Shown one piece after another: positions 1-9,373 of a stretch of DNA of 64,000 bases. This DNA is from Ciceribacter sp. L1K22 (GTDB taxonomy: Bacteria > Pseudomonadota > Alphaproteobacteria > Rhizobiales > Rhizobiaceae): contig NZ_JAGFPK010000002.1 in assembly GCF_017599385.1 (NCBI RefSeq), positions 372,001-436,000 of the forward strand. The letters are read 5' to 3'. The stretch's first letter is position 1. Every line of letters starts with the position of its first letter. The translations under genes and the position numbers were made by a program. Under the pieces are notes generated by a model. The model was not told where the DNA came from. It searched no databases and saw only the letters and a program-made list of their open reading frames with translations.

Positions 1-410
1 TATTTGCTGAGAACCTCGGTGTCACATTCGAGATAGCGCCCGAATATCGTGCTTCTCAGCAGAGCCCTTGCCTGGGCTCCACACACGAAGCGCCGTCCGT
101 CGTCGGCCTTGCAAAGCCGTTTGGGATCGGGAGCAATGACATCCCGGATGAGATAGACGCTACCATCCATCGTGAAGGACATGCCGTCGAAAAAGCTCGT
201 GCGCGGCTTAACCCGAAACCCGGAGAGATAGTGGTCGGCTGGACCGGGTATACGTTCGTAATCCTGGGTCGCTCGGTCGATCCGAACAGGTTTGTCCGTC
301 CATATTGTTGCGTCGTCGCCTGAATACGGAAGCAAGGGAGCAGCCCAAACCGGCGACGCAGAAAGCGCCGACGCCAAAAAGCGCAGAGCAATACTTTTCT
401 TTGACAACAT
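1..410 (-). CDS. Secreted thermonuclease-like (SNase-fold) protein, C-terminus cut by window edge
   Basis: An open frame starts at ATG 410 and runs off the left edge without a stop (136 codons visible). The N-terminus has a signal peptide: basic MLSKK, then a hydrophobic stretch ending VWA before APLLP. The visible C-terminal half (FFDGMSF, then IAPDPKRLC, a short gap, RRFVCG, AQARALL, GRYLEC) fits the spacing of the staphylococcal-nuclease/thermonuclease fold as seen in rhizobial ExoI-type secreted proteins. The family's usual IDAPE motif is changed to IAPDP, so catalysis is uncertain. It is divergent from manC. The fold is inferred from motif spacing only, and an EPS-associated non-enzymatic protein is also possible. 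Confidence 0.6.
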   Translation of the reverse strand, partial: MLSKKSIALRFLASALSASPVWAAPLLPYSGDDATIWTDKPVRIDRATQDYERIPGPADHYLSGFRVKPRTSFFDGMSFTMDGSVYLIRDVIAPDPKRLCKADDGRRFVCGAQARALLRSTIFGRYLECDTEVLSK

Positions 411-703
411 CCGTGGCTACGATCCCGGCGGTTTCTCTATCGCTTTCTGTTCGGGATGTTAACTGACCAATGCTTTCGCTTTCACGAAGACCACGGGATC
501 TCGCCTTTGCCGACAGAATCTATTTTCGTCCCGCCCCTCTCTTCCACGGAACTCTCGCCGGCATTTGATGTTTGTCGATTGTCACCTCGCCGCCTCACAA
601 GGAGACGTCCACTCCAGCCCCTCCCAAGGACGATGGATCTCCGGAAGCGGTACGAAACGCTGGTGCCGCACCAGCAATCAAAAACAGGAAAGGTACTAGC
701 CCA
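411..703. other. Divergent intergenic region between nuclease-like gene and manC
   Basis: It must hold the promoters of two divergent genes. A forward frame starting at TTG 572 merges into manC but encodes a low-complexity Pro/Lys/Ser-rich stretch unlike the family N-terminus, so I read it as leader. I see no strong dyad or clear -35/-10 pair. Confidence 0.5.
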
Positions 704-2131
704 ATGACCAGAAAGATCGTTCCCGTGATCATGGCCGGCGGCAAGGGAACACGGTTGTGGCCGCTCTCGCGCGTTGCCGCAGCCAAGCAGTTCATTCGTT
801 TTCTGGGTGAGGAAACCTTGTTCCAGAAGACTCTTGCCCGCGTCGCGGACCCGTCACGCTACGAACCCGCCGTCGTGATTACGAACGACGAATTTCGCTT
901 TCTCGTCGCGGAGCAGGCACGCGAGGCCGGTTACGACCTTTCGGCGATCGTTCTCGAGCCGGTGGCGCGCAACACAGCCGCCGCTGTAGCGGTGGCGGGA
1001 CTGGTCGTCGCCCAGAAATTCGGCGATGACGCCCTGATCCAGATACTGCCCTCCGACCATGAGATTAAGGTCGACGACACCTACAAGGAATGCGTGGCGA
1101 CCGCTCTTGAAGCAGCGGAAGCAGGCAATCTGGTGACGTTCGGCATAAGCCCGACGGAGCCGGCAACCGGCTACGGCTACATCGAGCGCGGGGAGGCATT
1201 GCCGTCAGGTGCTTACAAGGTGGCGCGTTTCGTTGAGAAACCGCCGCTCGACAAGGCTGAAAAGATGCTGGAGGCCGGCAAGTTCTATTGGAACTCCGGG
1301 ATGTTCCTGTTCACCGCCGGCAACATCATCGACGAATTGCAGGCGCATGCACCGAACGTGCTGGAATCCGCCCGACAGTCAGTCGAGCTGGCCAAGGAGG
1401 ACCTCGATTTCATCCGCCTCGATCCCGATGCATTTGCACAGAGCCCCAGCATCTCTGTCGACTATGCGGTTATGGAAAAGACCCGGAATGCGGCGGTTGT
1501 CCCCGCTGCGATCACCTGGTCCGATCTCGGCAGCTGGGACGCCATCTGGAAACTGGGCGATCAGGACGGAAGCGGCAATGTGGTGGTCGGCAACGCGACG
1601 GTGGTCAACAGCCGCGACTCCCTGGTCATGTCGCGTAACACACATCTGGCGGTGCAAGGCATGGAAGGTATCGCTGTTATCGCCAGCGAAGACGCCGTCT
1701 ATGTCGGTCGGCTCGACGAGAGCCAGGAGGTCGGCAATCTCGTCAAGAAGCTGGCATCGGAGAAGAAAACCGAATACCTGACCGAAACCCATCCGACATC
1801 GTTGCGGCCCTGGGGTGGCTACACGTCATTCCTGCAGGGCGATCGTTTCCAGGTGAAGCGGATTTTCGTCCAGCCGGGGAAGAAACTGTCGCTCCAGAAG
1901 CATCACCACCGCGCCGAACACTGGATCTGCGTCAAGGGTACGGCCGAGGTCACCATTGATGGCAAGACCACCGTTCTCCACGAAAACCAGTCAACCTACA
2001 TTCCTCAGGGCGCCGTTCACAGACTCGGAAATCCCGGCAAGATTTTGCTGGAGATGATCGAAATCCAGACCGGCTCCTATCTGGGCGAGGACGACATCGT
2101 CCGCATCGACGACGAGTTTGGCCGCACCTGA
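704..2131 (+). CDS. manC: Mannose-1-phosphate guanylyltransferase / mannose-6-phosphate isomerase (type II, bifunctional)
   Basis: This cytoplasmic enzyme makes GDP-mannose (mannose-1-P + GTP) and interconverts fructose-6-P and mannose-6-P, feeding LPS/EPS and nodulation-factor sugars. Residues 12-23 (GGKGTRLWPLSR) are the nucleotidyltransferase signature. FVEKP lies near the sugar-binding site. The last ~120 residues form a cupin isomerase domain beginning at RPWGGY with the metal ligands QKHHHRAEHW. The length of 475 aa is normal for the family. I chose ATG 704, preceded by AGGAAAGG, over the upstream TTG 572 because MTRKIVPVIMAGGKG is where family members begin. The gene stands alone, followed by a terminator. 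Homologues are also called noeJ, cpsB or algA. Confidence 0.93.
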   Translation: MTRKIVPVIMAGGKGTRLWPLSRVAAAKQFIRFLGEETLFQKTLARVADPSRYEPAVVITNDEFRFLVAEQAREAGYDLSAIVLEPVARNTAAAVAVAGLVVAQKFGDDALIQILPSDHEIKVDDTYKECVATALEAAEAGNLVTFGISPTEPATGYGYIERGEALPSGAYKVARFVEKPPLDKAEKMLEAGKFYWNSGMFLFTAGNIIDELQAHAPNVLESARQSVELAKEDLDFIRLDPDAFAQSPSISVDYAVMEKTRNAAVVPAAITWSDLGSWDAIWKLGDQDGSGNVVVGNATVVNSRDSLVMSRNTHLAVQGMEGIAVIASEDAVYVGRLDESQEVGNLVKKLASEKKTEYLTETHPTSLRPWGGYTSFLQGDRFQVKRIFVQPGKKLSLQKHHHRAEHWICVKGTAEVTIDGKTTVLHENQSTYIPQGAVHRLGNPGKILLEMIEIQTGSYLGEDDIVRIDDEFGRT

Positions 2132-2157
2132 TAGGGCGAGTTCGGTTTTTTCTTGCG

Positions 2158-2190
2158 GGGCGGCGTCTACCCGGGACACCGCCCTTTTTG
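2158..2190 (+). terminator. Rho-independent terminator after manC
   Basis: A 10-bp GC-rich stem with one mismatch (GGGCGGCGTC / GACACCGCCC) and a 7-base loop is followed by five T residues, 27 bases after the manC stop. Confidence 0.85.
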
Positions 2191-2238
2191 TCCTATTTGC
2201 GCAAGAGCCTTCTTGAGCGAGAGGCGTTTTTCTGATAA

Positions 2239-2256
2239 TGACTGTCCGGTCAGTCA
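2239..2256. promoter_or_regulatory. Palindromic operator, probably for the adjacent TetR regulator
   Basis: TGACTGTCCGGTCAGTCA is an 18-bp dyad with perfect TGACTG/CAGTCA arms around CCGG. It lies 12 bp before the tetR start. This matches the style of TetR/AcrR-family operators, which occlude the promoter and give autoregulation. The regulator-site link is inferred from position. Confidence 0.7.
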
Positions 2257-2268
2257 CAGGAATACGCG

Positions 2269-2889
2269 ATGTCCAAAACCTCCCGTAGACGCCGGGATCC
2301 CGACGAACGAAAAGCTGAGATTCTCGCAGCCGCCTTCGCGCTTTTCTCCGAAAAGGGATTTGCTGCGACACGTATCGAGGATGTGGCCGCCCGCGCCGGT
2401 ATCGCAAAAGGCACGGTTTACCTGCACTTCCCAGACAAGGAAGCACTCTTCACCTCGCTGACTGCCGGAATGGCTTCTCCGATCCTCGCAAGCATGGCGG
2501 ATCTGGCCGGCAGTGAAGACGCCCCGTCCAAGATCATCGTGGCGCGCCTTTATGATCTTGCTCGGAAGGAAATCCTTGGCACGGACAGAAGACACATGCT
2601 GCGGCTGCTGATTTCCGAGGGACCGCTCTTTCCAAGCGTTGCCGAATTCTACCATCGAAACGTCCTGAGCGTCGGCCTGGGATTCCTCCGCCGGGTCCTT
2701 GAACGGGCCGCCAGTCGCGGAGAACTGCGCAATCCTGGCGTAGCCTCCATGCCCCAGATCGTGTTCGCGCCTATCCTGATGACAGTCATCTGGAGCTCGC
2801 TCTTCGAACCTTATGAAAAACTAGACGCCGAGGCGCTGTTCAAAACCTTCCTCGACACGCTGTTTCTTCCCGACACAGGAGAGGCATAA
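2269..2889 (+). CDS. TetR/AcrR-family transcriptional repressor of the export operon
   Basis: This 206-aa protein has an N-terminal TetR HTH (about residues 14-60: ERKAEILAAAFALFSEKGF, then IEDVAARAGIAKGTVYLHF). The C-terminal ligand domain resembles the TetR_C group seen in CecR/YbiH-type regulators. It is the first gene of a four-gene operon; its TAA shares a base with the ATG of the HlyD gene. A palindromic operator sits just upstream, so it probably represses itself and the exporter until an exported compound binds. The inducer cannot be read from sequence. Confidence 0.9.
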   Translation: MSKTSRRRRDPDERKAEILAAAFALFSEKGFAATRIEDVAARAGIAKGTVYLHFPDKEALFTSLTAGMASPILASMADLAGSEDAPSKIIVARLYDLARKEILGTDRRHMLRLLISEGPLFPSVAEFYHRNVLSVGLGFLRRVLERAASRGELRNPGVASMPQIVFAPILMTVIWSSLFEPYEKLDAEALFKTFLDTLFLPDTGEA

Positions 2890-3863
2890 TGAGACGTGCA
2901 GTCATTCTGGCCGGCGTCGTTGTCACCGCTTTTGCCCTGATGCCGATGGTTCTGCCGAGCAAAGGCCCCAAAGCCTATCAGGGCTGGATCGAAGCCGATC
3001 TGCGTTTCATCGGCGCCGAAGGGGCCGGCAGGCTGACGCAGGTCGCGGTCGCCGAGGGAGAGCCGGTCGAACCGGGCACCCGACTCTTCAGCCTCGATGA
3101 TGAATCTGCCCAAGCGCTGGTTGCCGCCAGGCGTGCCAGTCTGGAAACGCTGGCGGCACAATATGAACTGGCTCTCTCGGCCCAGAAGCGCCCCGAGGAA
3201 ATCGAAATCCTGAAGGCGTCGCGACGACAGGCAGAGGCTCAATTGTCGCTATCGCGGCAGGAACTGACCCGAGTAAAGGCGTTGGCCTCGACCGGCACCG
3301 CGACACGCGCCAGTCTGGACGCGGCGATCGCCGCCGAGGCAGCCAACCAGGCAGCGCTCGACAACGTCCGGGGACAGATAACGCTGGCAGGACTGTCGGC
3401 CAGGAACGAGGCGGTCCGTCAGGCGAAGGGAGCGATGGATGCTGCAGCCGCCGAACTCGCTGCAGCGCAAGTTGCGCTGGAGCGGCTTTCCATCGATACA
3501 CCCGCCGCTGGCATCGTTCAGACGCTCTATTATCACGTCGGCGAGGTCGTACCGGCGGGTCGCCCCGTCGTCTCGCTGCTGGTGCCGGAAGACATGCGTG
3601 TGCGATTTTTCGTCAGCGAAACCGAGATTGCCGGCATCGCGCCTGGACAGACGGTCCACGTGACCTGCGATGGCTGTCAGCCGATGGATGCCCGCATAAG
3701 CTTCGTATCGGAACAGGCCGAATACACGCCGCCCGAAATCTATAGCATGGAGGAACGCGCGAAACTCGTTTATCGGGTCGACGCAACCCCGAACGATCCG
3801 AGGCAGTTGCGCGCCGGAATCCCGGTCGATGTCTCGCTCGGCCAGATGGATCAACAGCGATGA
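2889..3863 (+). CDS. HlyD-family periplasmic adaptor (membrane fusion protein) of ABC exporter
   Basis: This 324-aa adaptor should link the inner-membrane ABC exporter encoded downstream to an outer-membrane channel. Residues 1-22 form a membrane anchor or signal (VILAGVVVTAFALMPMV). A biotinyl-lipoyl-like segment follows (IGAEGAGRLTQVAVAEGEPV), then a long Ala/Glu/Arg-rich coiled-coil hairpin at about 75-180, a second lipoyl half (GIVQTLYYHVGEVVPAG) and a beta-barrel domain. Its ATG overlaps the tetR stop and its end overlaps the ATPase start (ATGA). The order resembles the E. coli cecR-ybhGFSR locus but with one permease. No outer-membrane component is encoded nearby. Confidence 0.88.
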   Translation: MRRAVILAGVVVTAFALMPMVLPSKGPKAYQGWIEADLRFIGAEGAGRLTQVAVAEGEPVEPGTRLFSLDDESAQALVAARRASLETLAAQYELALSAQKRPEEIEILKASRRQAEAQLSLSRQELTRVKALASTGTATRASLDAAIAAEAANQAALDNVRGQITLAGLSARNEAVRQAKGAMDAAAAELAAAQVALERLSIDTPAAGIVQTLYYHVGEVVPAGRPVVSLLVPEDMRVRFFVSETEIAGIAPGQTVHVTCDGCQPMDARISFVSEQAEYTPPEIYSMEERAKLVYRVDATPNDPRQLRAGIPVDVSLGQMDQQR

Positions 3864-4798
3864 CCCCGGAGACACAGGAGCGCCCGGTTATCGAGGTGTC
3901 GAACCTCACCAAGCGCTTCGGTGATCGCACCGTGGTGGACAACCTCTCGCTCACAGTCCGCAAGGGAAGCATTCACGGGTTTCTCGGGCCGAACGGCTCC
4001 GGCAAGACAACCACCATCAGAATGCTATGCGGCCTGCTGACGCCGGACGGCGGCAGCGGCACATGCCTCGGCCACGACATCCGCACCGAAGCCGACCAGA
4101 TTCGGCGCCGGGTCGGCTACATGACGCAGAAATTTTCGCTCTACCAGGATCTGTCAATCCGGGAAAATCTGGAGTTCGTCGCCCGCGTCTACAATCTCGA
4201 CGCTCCGAAGCAAAAGGCACGCGATGCGATCCAGCGTCTTGGCCTGTCGGGTCGCGAAAACCAGTTGGCCGGCAATCTCTCCGGCGGTTGGAAACAACGT
4301 CTTGCGCTTGGAGCCTGTATCCTGCCAGGGCCCGACCTGCTGCTTCTCGACGAGCCCACCGCCGGCGTGGACCCGAAGGCGCGGCGTGAGTTCTGGAGCG
4401 AAATTCATGCCCTCGCAGCCGAGGGGCTCTCGGTTCTCGTGTCGACGCATTACATGGACGAAGCGGAACGTTGCCACGAGATCGCCTACATGGCCTATGG
4501 CAAGCTCCTCGTTCACGGCACCGTCGAGGAGGTAATCGCATCGACGGGCCTTCATACCTGGAGCGTCTCCGGCCCCGACCTTCATCGGCTTCAACAACAG
4601 CTTGAAGCACAAGCCGGCATCGATATGGTCGCACCGTTCGGAACCAGTCTCCACGTTTGCGGACGCGACGAAAGCGCGCTCAATGCCGCAATCGCACCCT
4701 ATCGCCGGCAGGATGGTCTTCATTGGGAGCCCGGCAAGCCGACGCTCGAGGACACCTTCATCGAACTGATGAACCGCTCCAAGGATAACTTCCAATGA
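3860..4798 (+). CDS. ABC transporter ATP-binding protein (drug/lipid-export type)
   Basis: A 312-aa nucleotide-binding subunit with all hallmarks: Walker A GPNGSGKT at residues 43-50, signature LSGGW at 140-144, Walker B LLLLDEP near 160-166 and H-loop His197. The C-terminal extension after about residue 220 (HTWSVSGPDL... to DTFIELM) is typical of ABC-2 exporters. It overlaps the HlyD gene upstream and the permease downstream by ATGA, indicating translational coupling. It powers export through the adjacent permease; the substrate is unknown. Confidence 0.92.
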   Translation: MTPETQERPVIEVSNLTKRFGDRTVVDNLSLTVRKGSIHGFLGPNGSGKTTTIRMLCGLLTPDGGSGTCLGHDIRTEADQIRRRVGYMTQKFSLYQDLSIRENLEFVARVYNLDAPKQKARDAIQRLGLSGRENQLAGNLSGGWKQRLALGACILPGPDLLLLDEPTAGVDPKARREFWSEIHALAAEGLSVLVSTHYMDEAERCHEIAYMAYGKLLVHGTVEEVIASTGLHTWSVSGPDLHRLQQQLEAQAGIDMVAPFGTSLHVCGRDESALNAAIAPYRRQDGLHWEPGKPTLEDTFIELMNRSKDNFQ

Positions 4799-5937
4799 GT
4801 TCCGAGCGTTCAAACAACGGTTTCGTCCGCCGTTTCTGGGCCATGACGGTCAAGGAGTTCATTCAGATGACCCGCGATCGCGTCACGCTTGCGACGATGA
4901 TCATGATCCCCGTGCTGCAGCTCTTCCTCTTCGGCTTCGCCATCAACACCACGCCGCATCATCTTCCGACCGCAATTCTGATGCGGGAGAACACAGACGT
5001 AGGCCGCTCCCTCGTCGCCGCACTCGAAAACACAGACTTCTTCGATATACGCGGCGTATTGACCCGGGCCGAAGACATGGACCGACTTCTTGCCTCCGGC
5101 GCGGTGCTCTTCGTGGTCGAAATTCCGGACGGCTTCGAACGCTCGGTTCGCCGGGGAGACAATCCCGCGCTGCTGGTCGCTGCCGATGCCACCGATCCCG
5201 TCGCGTCGAGTTCGGCGCTGGGCGCGCTTTCCGGCGTTGTCGCCAGCGCGCTTGAGGGCAATCGCCACATCGCCCTCGCCGAACCGAGTAAGCCGCCTTT
5301 CACGATCATCCAGCACCGCCGCTACAATCCGGCGGGTTCCTCGACACTGAACATCGTCCCCGGTCTGCTCGGCACGATCCTGACAATGACACTGCTGATC
5401 TTCACGGCGCTCTCCGTCACGAGGGAAGTCGAGCGTGGCACTATGGAAAACCTCCTGTCGATGCCAATCAAGCCGATCGAGATCATGCTGGGAAAGATCG
5501 CGCCTTATGTGATCATCGGCCTCATCCAGGCACTCATCATCATCGGCGCCGGCTATTTCGTCTTCGCCGTTCCCATTCTCGGCAACCCGCTTACGCTCGC
5601 CTGCGTCACCGGCCTTTTCGTGATATCGAACCTGTCGATCGGCTACACCTTCTCCACGATCGCCACCAACCAGTTGCAGGCCGTGCAGATGGCAATGATG
5701 TTCTTTTTGCCGAATATTCTTCTGTCCGGTTTCATGTTCCCGTTCGCAGGCATGCCCCAATGGGGCCAATGGATTGGCGAGGCACTGCCGCTGACGCATT
5801 ACATCCGGATAGTACGCGCCATCATGCTCAAAGGCGCCTCCATCGACGTCCTTGCCTATGATGCCGGAGCACTGGCGCTTCTGACGCTGATCGCCATGAC
5901 GATTGCAGTTCGCCGTTTCCGCCGCACGCTGGATTAA
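4795..5937 (+). CDS. ABC-2 type exporter permease
   Basis: A 380-aa membrane subunit of YbhR/YbhS type. One N-terminal membrane helix (about residues 29-50, ending INTTPHH) is followed by a roughly 130-residue extracytoplasmic loop and five C-terminal helices from about residue 175 ([18 protein letters not shown]). The segment [31 protein letters not shown] is the conserved coupling-helix region. It is the last gene of the TetR-HlyD-ABC operon. Where E. coli-like loci carry two permease genes, here there is one, so a homodimer is likely. Confidence 0.9.
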   Translation: MSSERSNNGFVRRFWAMTVKEFIQMTRDRVTLATMIMIPVLQLFLFGFAINTTPHHLPTAILMRENTDVGRSLVAALENTDFFDIRGVLTRAEDMDRLLASGAVLFVVEIPDGFERSVRRGDNPALLVAADATDPVASSSALGALSGVVASALEGNRHIALAEPSKPPFTIIQHRRYNPAGSSTLNIVPGLLGTILTMTLLIFTALSVTREVERGTMENLLSMPIKPIEIMLGKIAPYVIIGLIQALIIIGAGYFVFAVPILGNPLTLACVTGLFVISNLSIGYTFSTIATNQLQAVQMAMMFFLPNILLSGFMFPFAGMPQWGQWIGEALPLTHYIRIVRAIMLKGASIDVLAYDAGALALLTLIAMTIAVRRFRRTLD

Positions 5938-6049
5938 CGTCGGTGAGGACTGCAAGGAGCGTCGTGCGCCTTGCTTTATGTCGCTGCATTGCACAAGATC
6001 ACTCCCAGCCCGGCGGCTTCAAGATCGGGCGCAGAGGGCGAACGGCAAT

Positions 6050-9000
6050 ATGGCGATCAAGGCGAGCATCTATCATCTCACGCATTACAAATATGACAAA
6101 CCCGTCCGGCTCGGGCCGCAAATCATCAGGTTGAAACCAGCCGCCCATTCCCGGACCAAGGTCATCAGCCACTCTTTAAAGGTCTCCCCGCCAAACCACT
6201 TCGTGAATCTGCAGCAGGATCCGTACGGCAATTATCTTGCCCGCTACGTTTTTCCGGATCCGGTTACTGAACTGAAGATCGAGGTCGACCTGGTCGCCGA
6301 CATGTCGGTCTACAACCCCTTCGACTTCTTCACCGAGGAAGAGGCGGTGAAATGGCCCTTCGATTATCCGCAGGACCTGCGCGACGACCTCCATATCTAC
6401 CAAAAACCGGAGGCCGACACGCCGGCAATCCTGGCCTTCATGGACACGCTGGACAAGAGCCCGGGCCAGGGCACCGTGGACATGGTCGTTGGCCTCAACG
6501 CCCGCCTCCAGAGCGAAATTCAGTACGTCATCCGCATGGAGCCCGGTGTTCAGTCTCCGGACGAAACCCTGACGTCCGGCCGCGGATCATGCCGCGATAC
6601 CAGCTGGCTTCTTGTGCAGGTCCTCAGGCGCCTGGGCTTGGCCGCCCGCTTCGTCTCCGGCTATCTGATCCAGCTGAAACCCGATCTGGAGGCGCTGGAC
6701 GGCCCGTCCGGAACGAAGGTCGATTTCACGGACCTGCATGCTTGGGCGGAAGTCTACATCCCCGGCGCCGGCTGGATCGGCCTCGATCCGACATCCGGCC
6801 TGCTCACCGGCGAGAGCCATATCCCCTTGGCCGCAGCGCCCCATTATCGGAATGCCGCGCCCATTTCGGGAGGCTATTTCGGCGAGGCCAATACCGACTT
6901 CGTCTTCGACATGCAGGTGCGTCGCGTCGCCGAACATCCGCGTATTACCAAACCCTTCTCCGACGAGGCGTGGGATCAACTGAACGACCTCGGGCGCAAG
7001 GTCGACGCAGAACTTCAGGCGCGGGACGTCCGCCTGACCATGGGAGGCGAACCGACATTCGTTTCCATCGACGACTTCCAGTCGGATGAGTGGAATACCG
7101 GCGCGGTTGGACCGACAAAGCGAGCCCTTGCGGACACACTGATCCGTCGACTACGCGACAGGTTCGCGCCGGGCGGTTTCCTCCATTATGGCCAGGGAAA
7201 GTGGTACCCCGGCGAAAGCCTGCCCCGCTGGACCTTCTCGCTCTACTGGCGACGCGACGGAAAGCCGATCTGGTCGGACGAAAACCTGGTCGCGGTCGAA
7301 GGAAAGTCCTACTCCGTCGTCCAGGATGATGCCGGACGATTGCTGGACGCAATCGCTAGCGAACTCGATATCGCGCCCGAGATGGTCGTACCCGCCTTCG
7401 AGGACCCTGGCGAATGGCTGCTGAAGGAAGGGAACCTTCCGGACAACGTCGACCCGTCCAATTCAAAGCTTGAGGATCCGGAAGAGCGGAACCGCATCGC
7501 CCGCGTTTTCGAGCGCGGCCTGACGAAGCCTGCAGGTTATGTGCTCCCGGTTCAGGCCTGGAACGCAAAGGCAGGCGGGCACCGATGGGTGAGCGAGAAG
7601 TGGCGAACCCGCAGAGGGCGCATTTTCCTCGTTCCGGGCGATAGTCCGGTGGGGTATCGCCTCCCGTTGGGCTCCCTGCCATGGGTTCCGCCCTCGGCCT
7701 TTCCCTACATCCATCCGGTCGATCCGACCGTCCCTCGCGGCCCTCTTCCGGACCCCAGGGCGGACGAAGGAAAGGCGCTTCAGGCCGCCCACTTCGAAGC
7801 CTTTTCGGACAAGGGACAACCCCAGCAGCGCGCACCGGAAGAGATCGACGGCCACGTTCGAACCGCCATCTCCGTCGAGGTCCGCGACGGCCGCCTCTGC
7901 GTCTTCATGCCGCCAACGGAGAAGGTCGAGGATTATCTCGATCTCATCGCCTCGACGGAGCGCGCGGCTAAAGGCCTGGGTCTCCCGGTTCACATCGAAG
8001 GCTACGCTCCACCGCACGATGAACGGCTGAACGTGATCCGTGTCGCGCCGGATCCCGGGGTGATCGAAGTTAACATACATCCTGCATCCAATTGGTCGGA
8101 ATGCGTTGCGACGACCGAAGCGATCTACGAAGAGGCGCGCCAGTCCCGTCTTGGAGCGGACAAGTTCATGATCGACGGTCGCCACACCGGCACCGGCGGC
8201 GGCAATCACGTCGTCGTGGGCGGCGCCAATCCCAACGACAGCCCGTTTCTGCGACGGCCGGATCTGTTGAAAAGTCTTGTGCTTCACTGGCAGCGCCATC
8301 CGTCCCTGTCCTATCTGTTCTCGGGCCTCTTCATCGGACCGACAAGTCAGGCGCCGCGCATCGATGAGGCACGCCACGACAGCCTCTACGAACTCGAGAT
8401 CGCGCTTGCGCAGGTGCCTACACCCGGGATGGGCCAGCCGCCCCTGCCCTGGCTGGTGGATCGTCTCTTCCGCAATCTGCTGGTCGACGTGACGGGGAAC
8501 ACCCACCGCTCAGAGATATGCATCGACAAGCTGTTCTCTCCCGATGGCCCCACCGGACGACTGGGTTTGGTCGAGTTTCGCGGTTTCGAGATGCCGCCGA
8601 ACGCCCGCATGAGTCTCGCGCAGCAACTGATGATCCGCGCCCTGATCGCGCGATTCTGGAAAAACCCGACCAGCGGTCGTTTCGTCCGCTGGGGCACCTC
8701 GCTCCACGACCGATTCATGCTGCCCCACTATATCTGGCAGGACTTTCTCGAGGTGCTGGCCGATCTCAAGGATAACGGGTTCGATGTGCGACCCGAGTGG
8801 TTCACGGCGCAGCTTGAGTTTCGTTTTCCCTTCTACGGAGAGGTCGAGTACGAGGGCTCTAAGCTGGAACTGCGGCAGGCGCTTGAACCATGGCATGTCA
8901 TGGGCGAACAGGGTGCGATCGGCGGCACCGTCCGATTTGTCGACTCCTCCGTGGAGCGGTTGCAGGTGCGGCTGGAAACCGCCAATCCGGACCGCTACCG

Positions 9001-9373
9001 GGTCGCCTGCAACGGCCGCATGGTTCCGCTGATGCAGACGGACATGAATGGCGTCGCCGTGGGAGGCGTTCGCTACAAGGCCTGGCAGCCTGCATCGGGA
9101 CTTCACCCGGTGCTGCCTGTCAACTCGCCGTTGACTTTCGACATCTATGATACGTGGTCGGCACGGTCGATTGGCGGCTGTGTCTATCATGTTGCCCATC
9201 CCGGCGGACGCAACTATGAGACATTCCCTGTGAATGGCAATGAGGCCCAGGCGAGACGCCTTGCACGCTTCGAAGCCTGGGGACATACCGCCGGAAATTA
9301 CGTGCTGTCGCCGGAACCGGTCTCGCCGGAATTTCCGCACACCCTGGATCTCCGGCGGCATCAAGGATTGTAA
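6050..9373 (+). CDS. Transglutaminase-like protease fused to DUF2126 (GCS-like amidoligase)
   Basis: A 1107-aa two-part protein. Residues 1-90 are the transglutaminase N-terminal domain ([12 protein letters not shown]). The transglutaminase core follows with a readable triad: Cys181 (GRGSCRD), His230 (DLHAWAEVY) and Asp246 (GLDPTSG). From about residue 315 the rest is DUF2126, regarded as a carboxylate-amine ligase of the glutamine synthetase/gamma-glutamylcysteine ligase fold; its [14 protein letters not shown] stretch near residue 710 is the likely metal/ATP site. I chose ATG 6050 ([13 protein letters not shown]) because the earlier frame overlaps the ABC permease and lacks family similarity. 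The stop abuts the next start with no gap, so the enzymes are probably made in concert. The substrate is unknown. Confidence 0.85.
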   Translation: MAIKASIYHLTHYKYDKPVRLGPQIIRLKPAAHSRTKVISHSLKVSPPNHFVNLQQDPYGNYLARYVFPDPVTELKIEVDLVADMSVYNPFDFFTEEEAVKWPFDYPQDLRDDLHIYQKPEADTPAILAFMDTLDKSPGQGTVDMVVGLNARLQSEIQYVIRMEPGVQSPDETLTSGRGSCRDTSWLLVQVLRRLGLAARFVSGYLIQLKPDLEALDGPSGTKVDFTDLHAWAEVYIPGAGWIGLDPTSGLLTGESHIPLAAAPHYRNAAPISGGYFGEANTDFVFDMQVRRVAEHPRITKPFSDEAWDQLNDLGRKVDAELQARDVRLTMGGEPTFVSIDDFQSDEWNTGAVGPTKRALADTLIRRLRDRFAPGGFLHYGQGKWYPGESLPRWTFSLYWRRDGKPIWSDENLVAVEGKSYSVVQDDAGRLLDAIASELDIAPEMVVPAFEDPGEWLLKEGNLPDNVDPSNSKLEDPEERNRIARVFERGLTKPAGYVLPVQAWNAKAGGHRWVSEKWRTRRGRIFLVPGDSPVGYRLPLGSLPWVPPSAFPYIHPVDPTVPRGPLPDPRADEGKALQAAHFEAFSDKGQPQQRAPEEIDGHVRTAISVEVRDGRLCVFMPPTEKVEDYLDLIASTERAAKGLGLPVHIEGYAPPHDERLNVIRVAPDPGVIEVNIHPASNWSECVATTEAIYEEARQSRLGADKFMIDGRHTGTGGGNHVVVGGANPNDSPFLRRPDLLKSLVLHWQRHPSLSYLFSGLFIGPTSQAPRIDEARHDSLYELEIALAQVPTPGMGQPPLPWLVDRLFRNLLVDVTGNTHRSEICIDKLFSPDGPTGRLGLVEFRGFEMPPNARMSLAQQLMIRALIARFWKNPTSGRFVRWGTSLHDRFMLPHYIWQDFLEVLADLKDNGFDVRPEWFTAQLEFRFPFYGEVEYEGSKLELRQALEPWHVMGEQGAIGGTVRFVDSSVERLQVRLETANPDRYRVACNGRMVPLMQTDMNGVAVGGVRYKAWQPASGLHPVLPVNSPLTFDIYDTWSARSIGGCVYHVAHPGGRNYETFPVNGNEAQARRLARFEAWGHTAGNYVLSPEPVSPEFPHTLDLRRHQGL

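Noticed and set aside
456-707. An 83-codon frame before manC
   Set aside because: No recognisable sequence, no ribosome-binding site, and it overlaps the manC start region in another frame.
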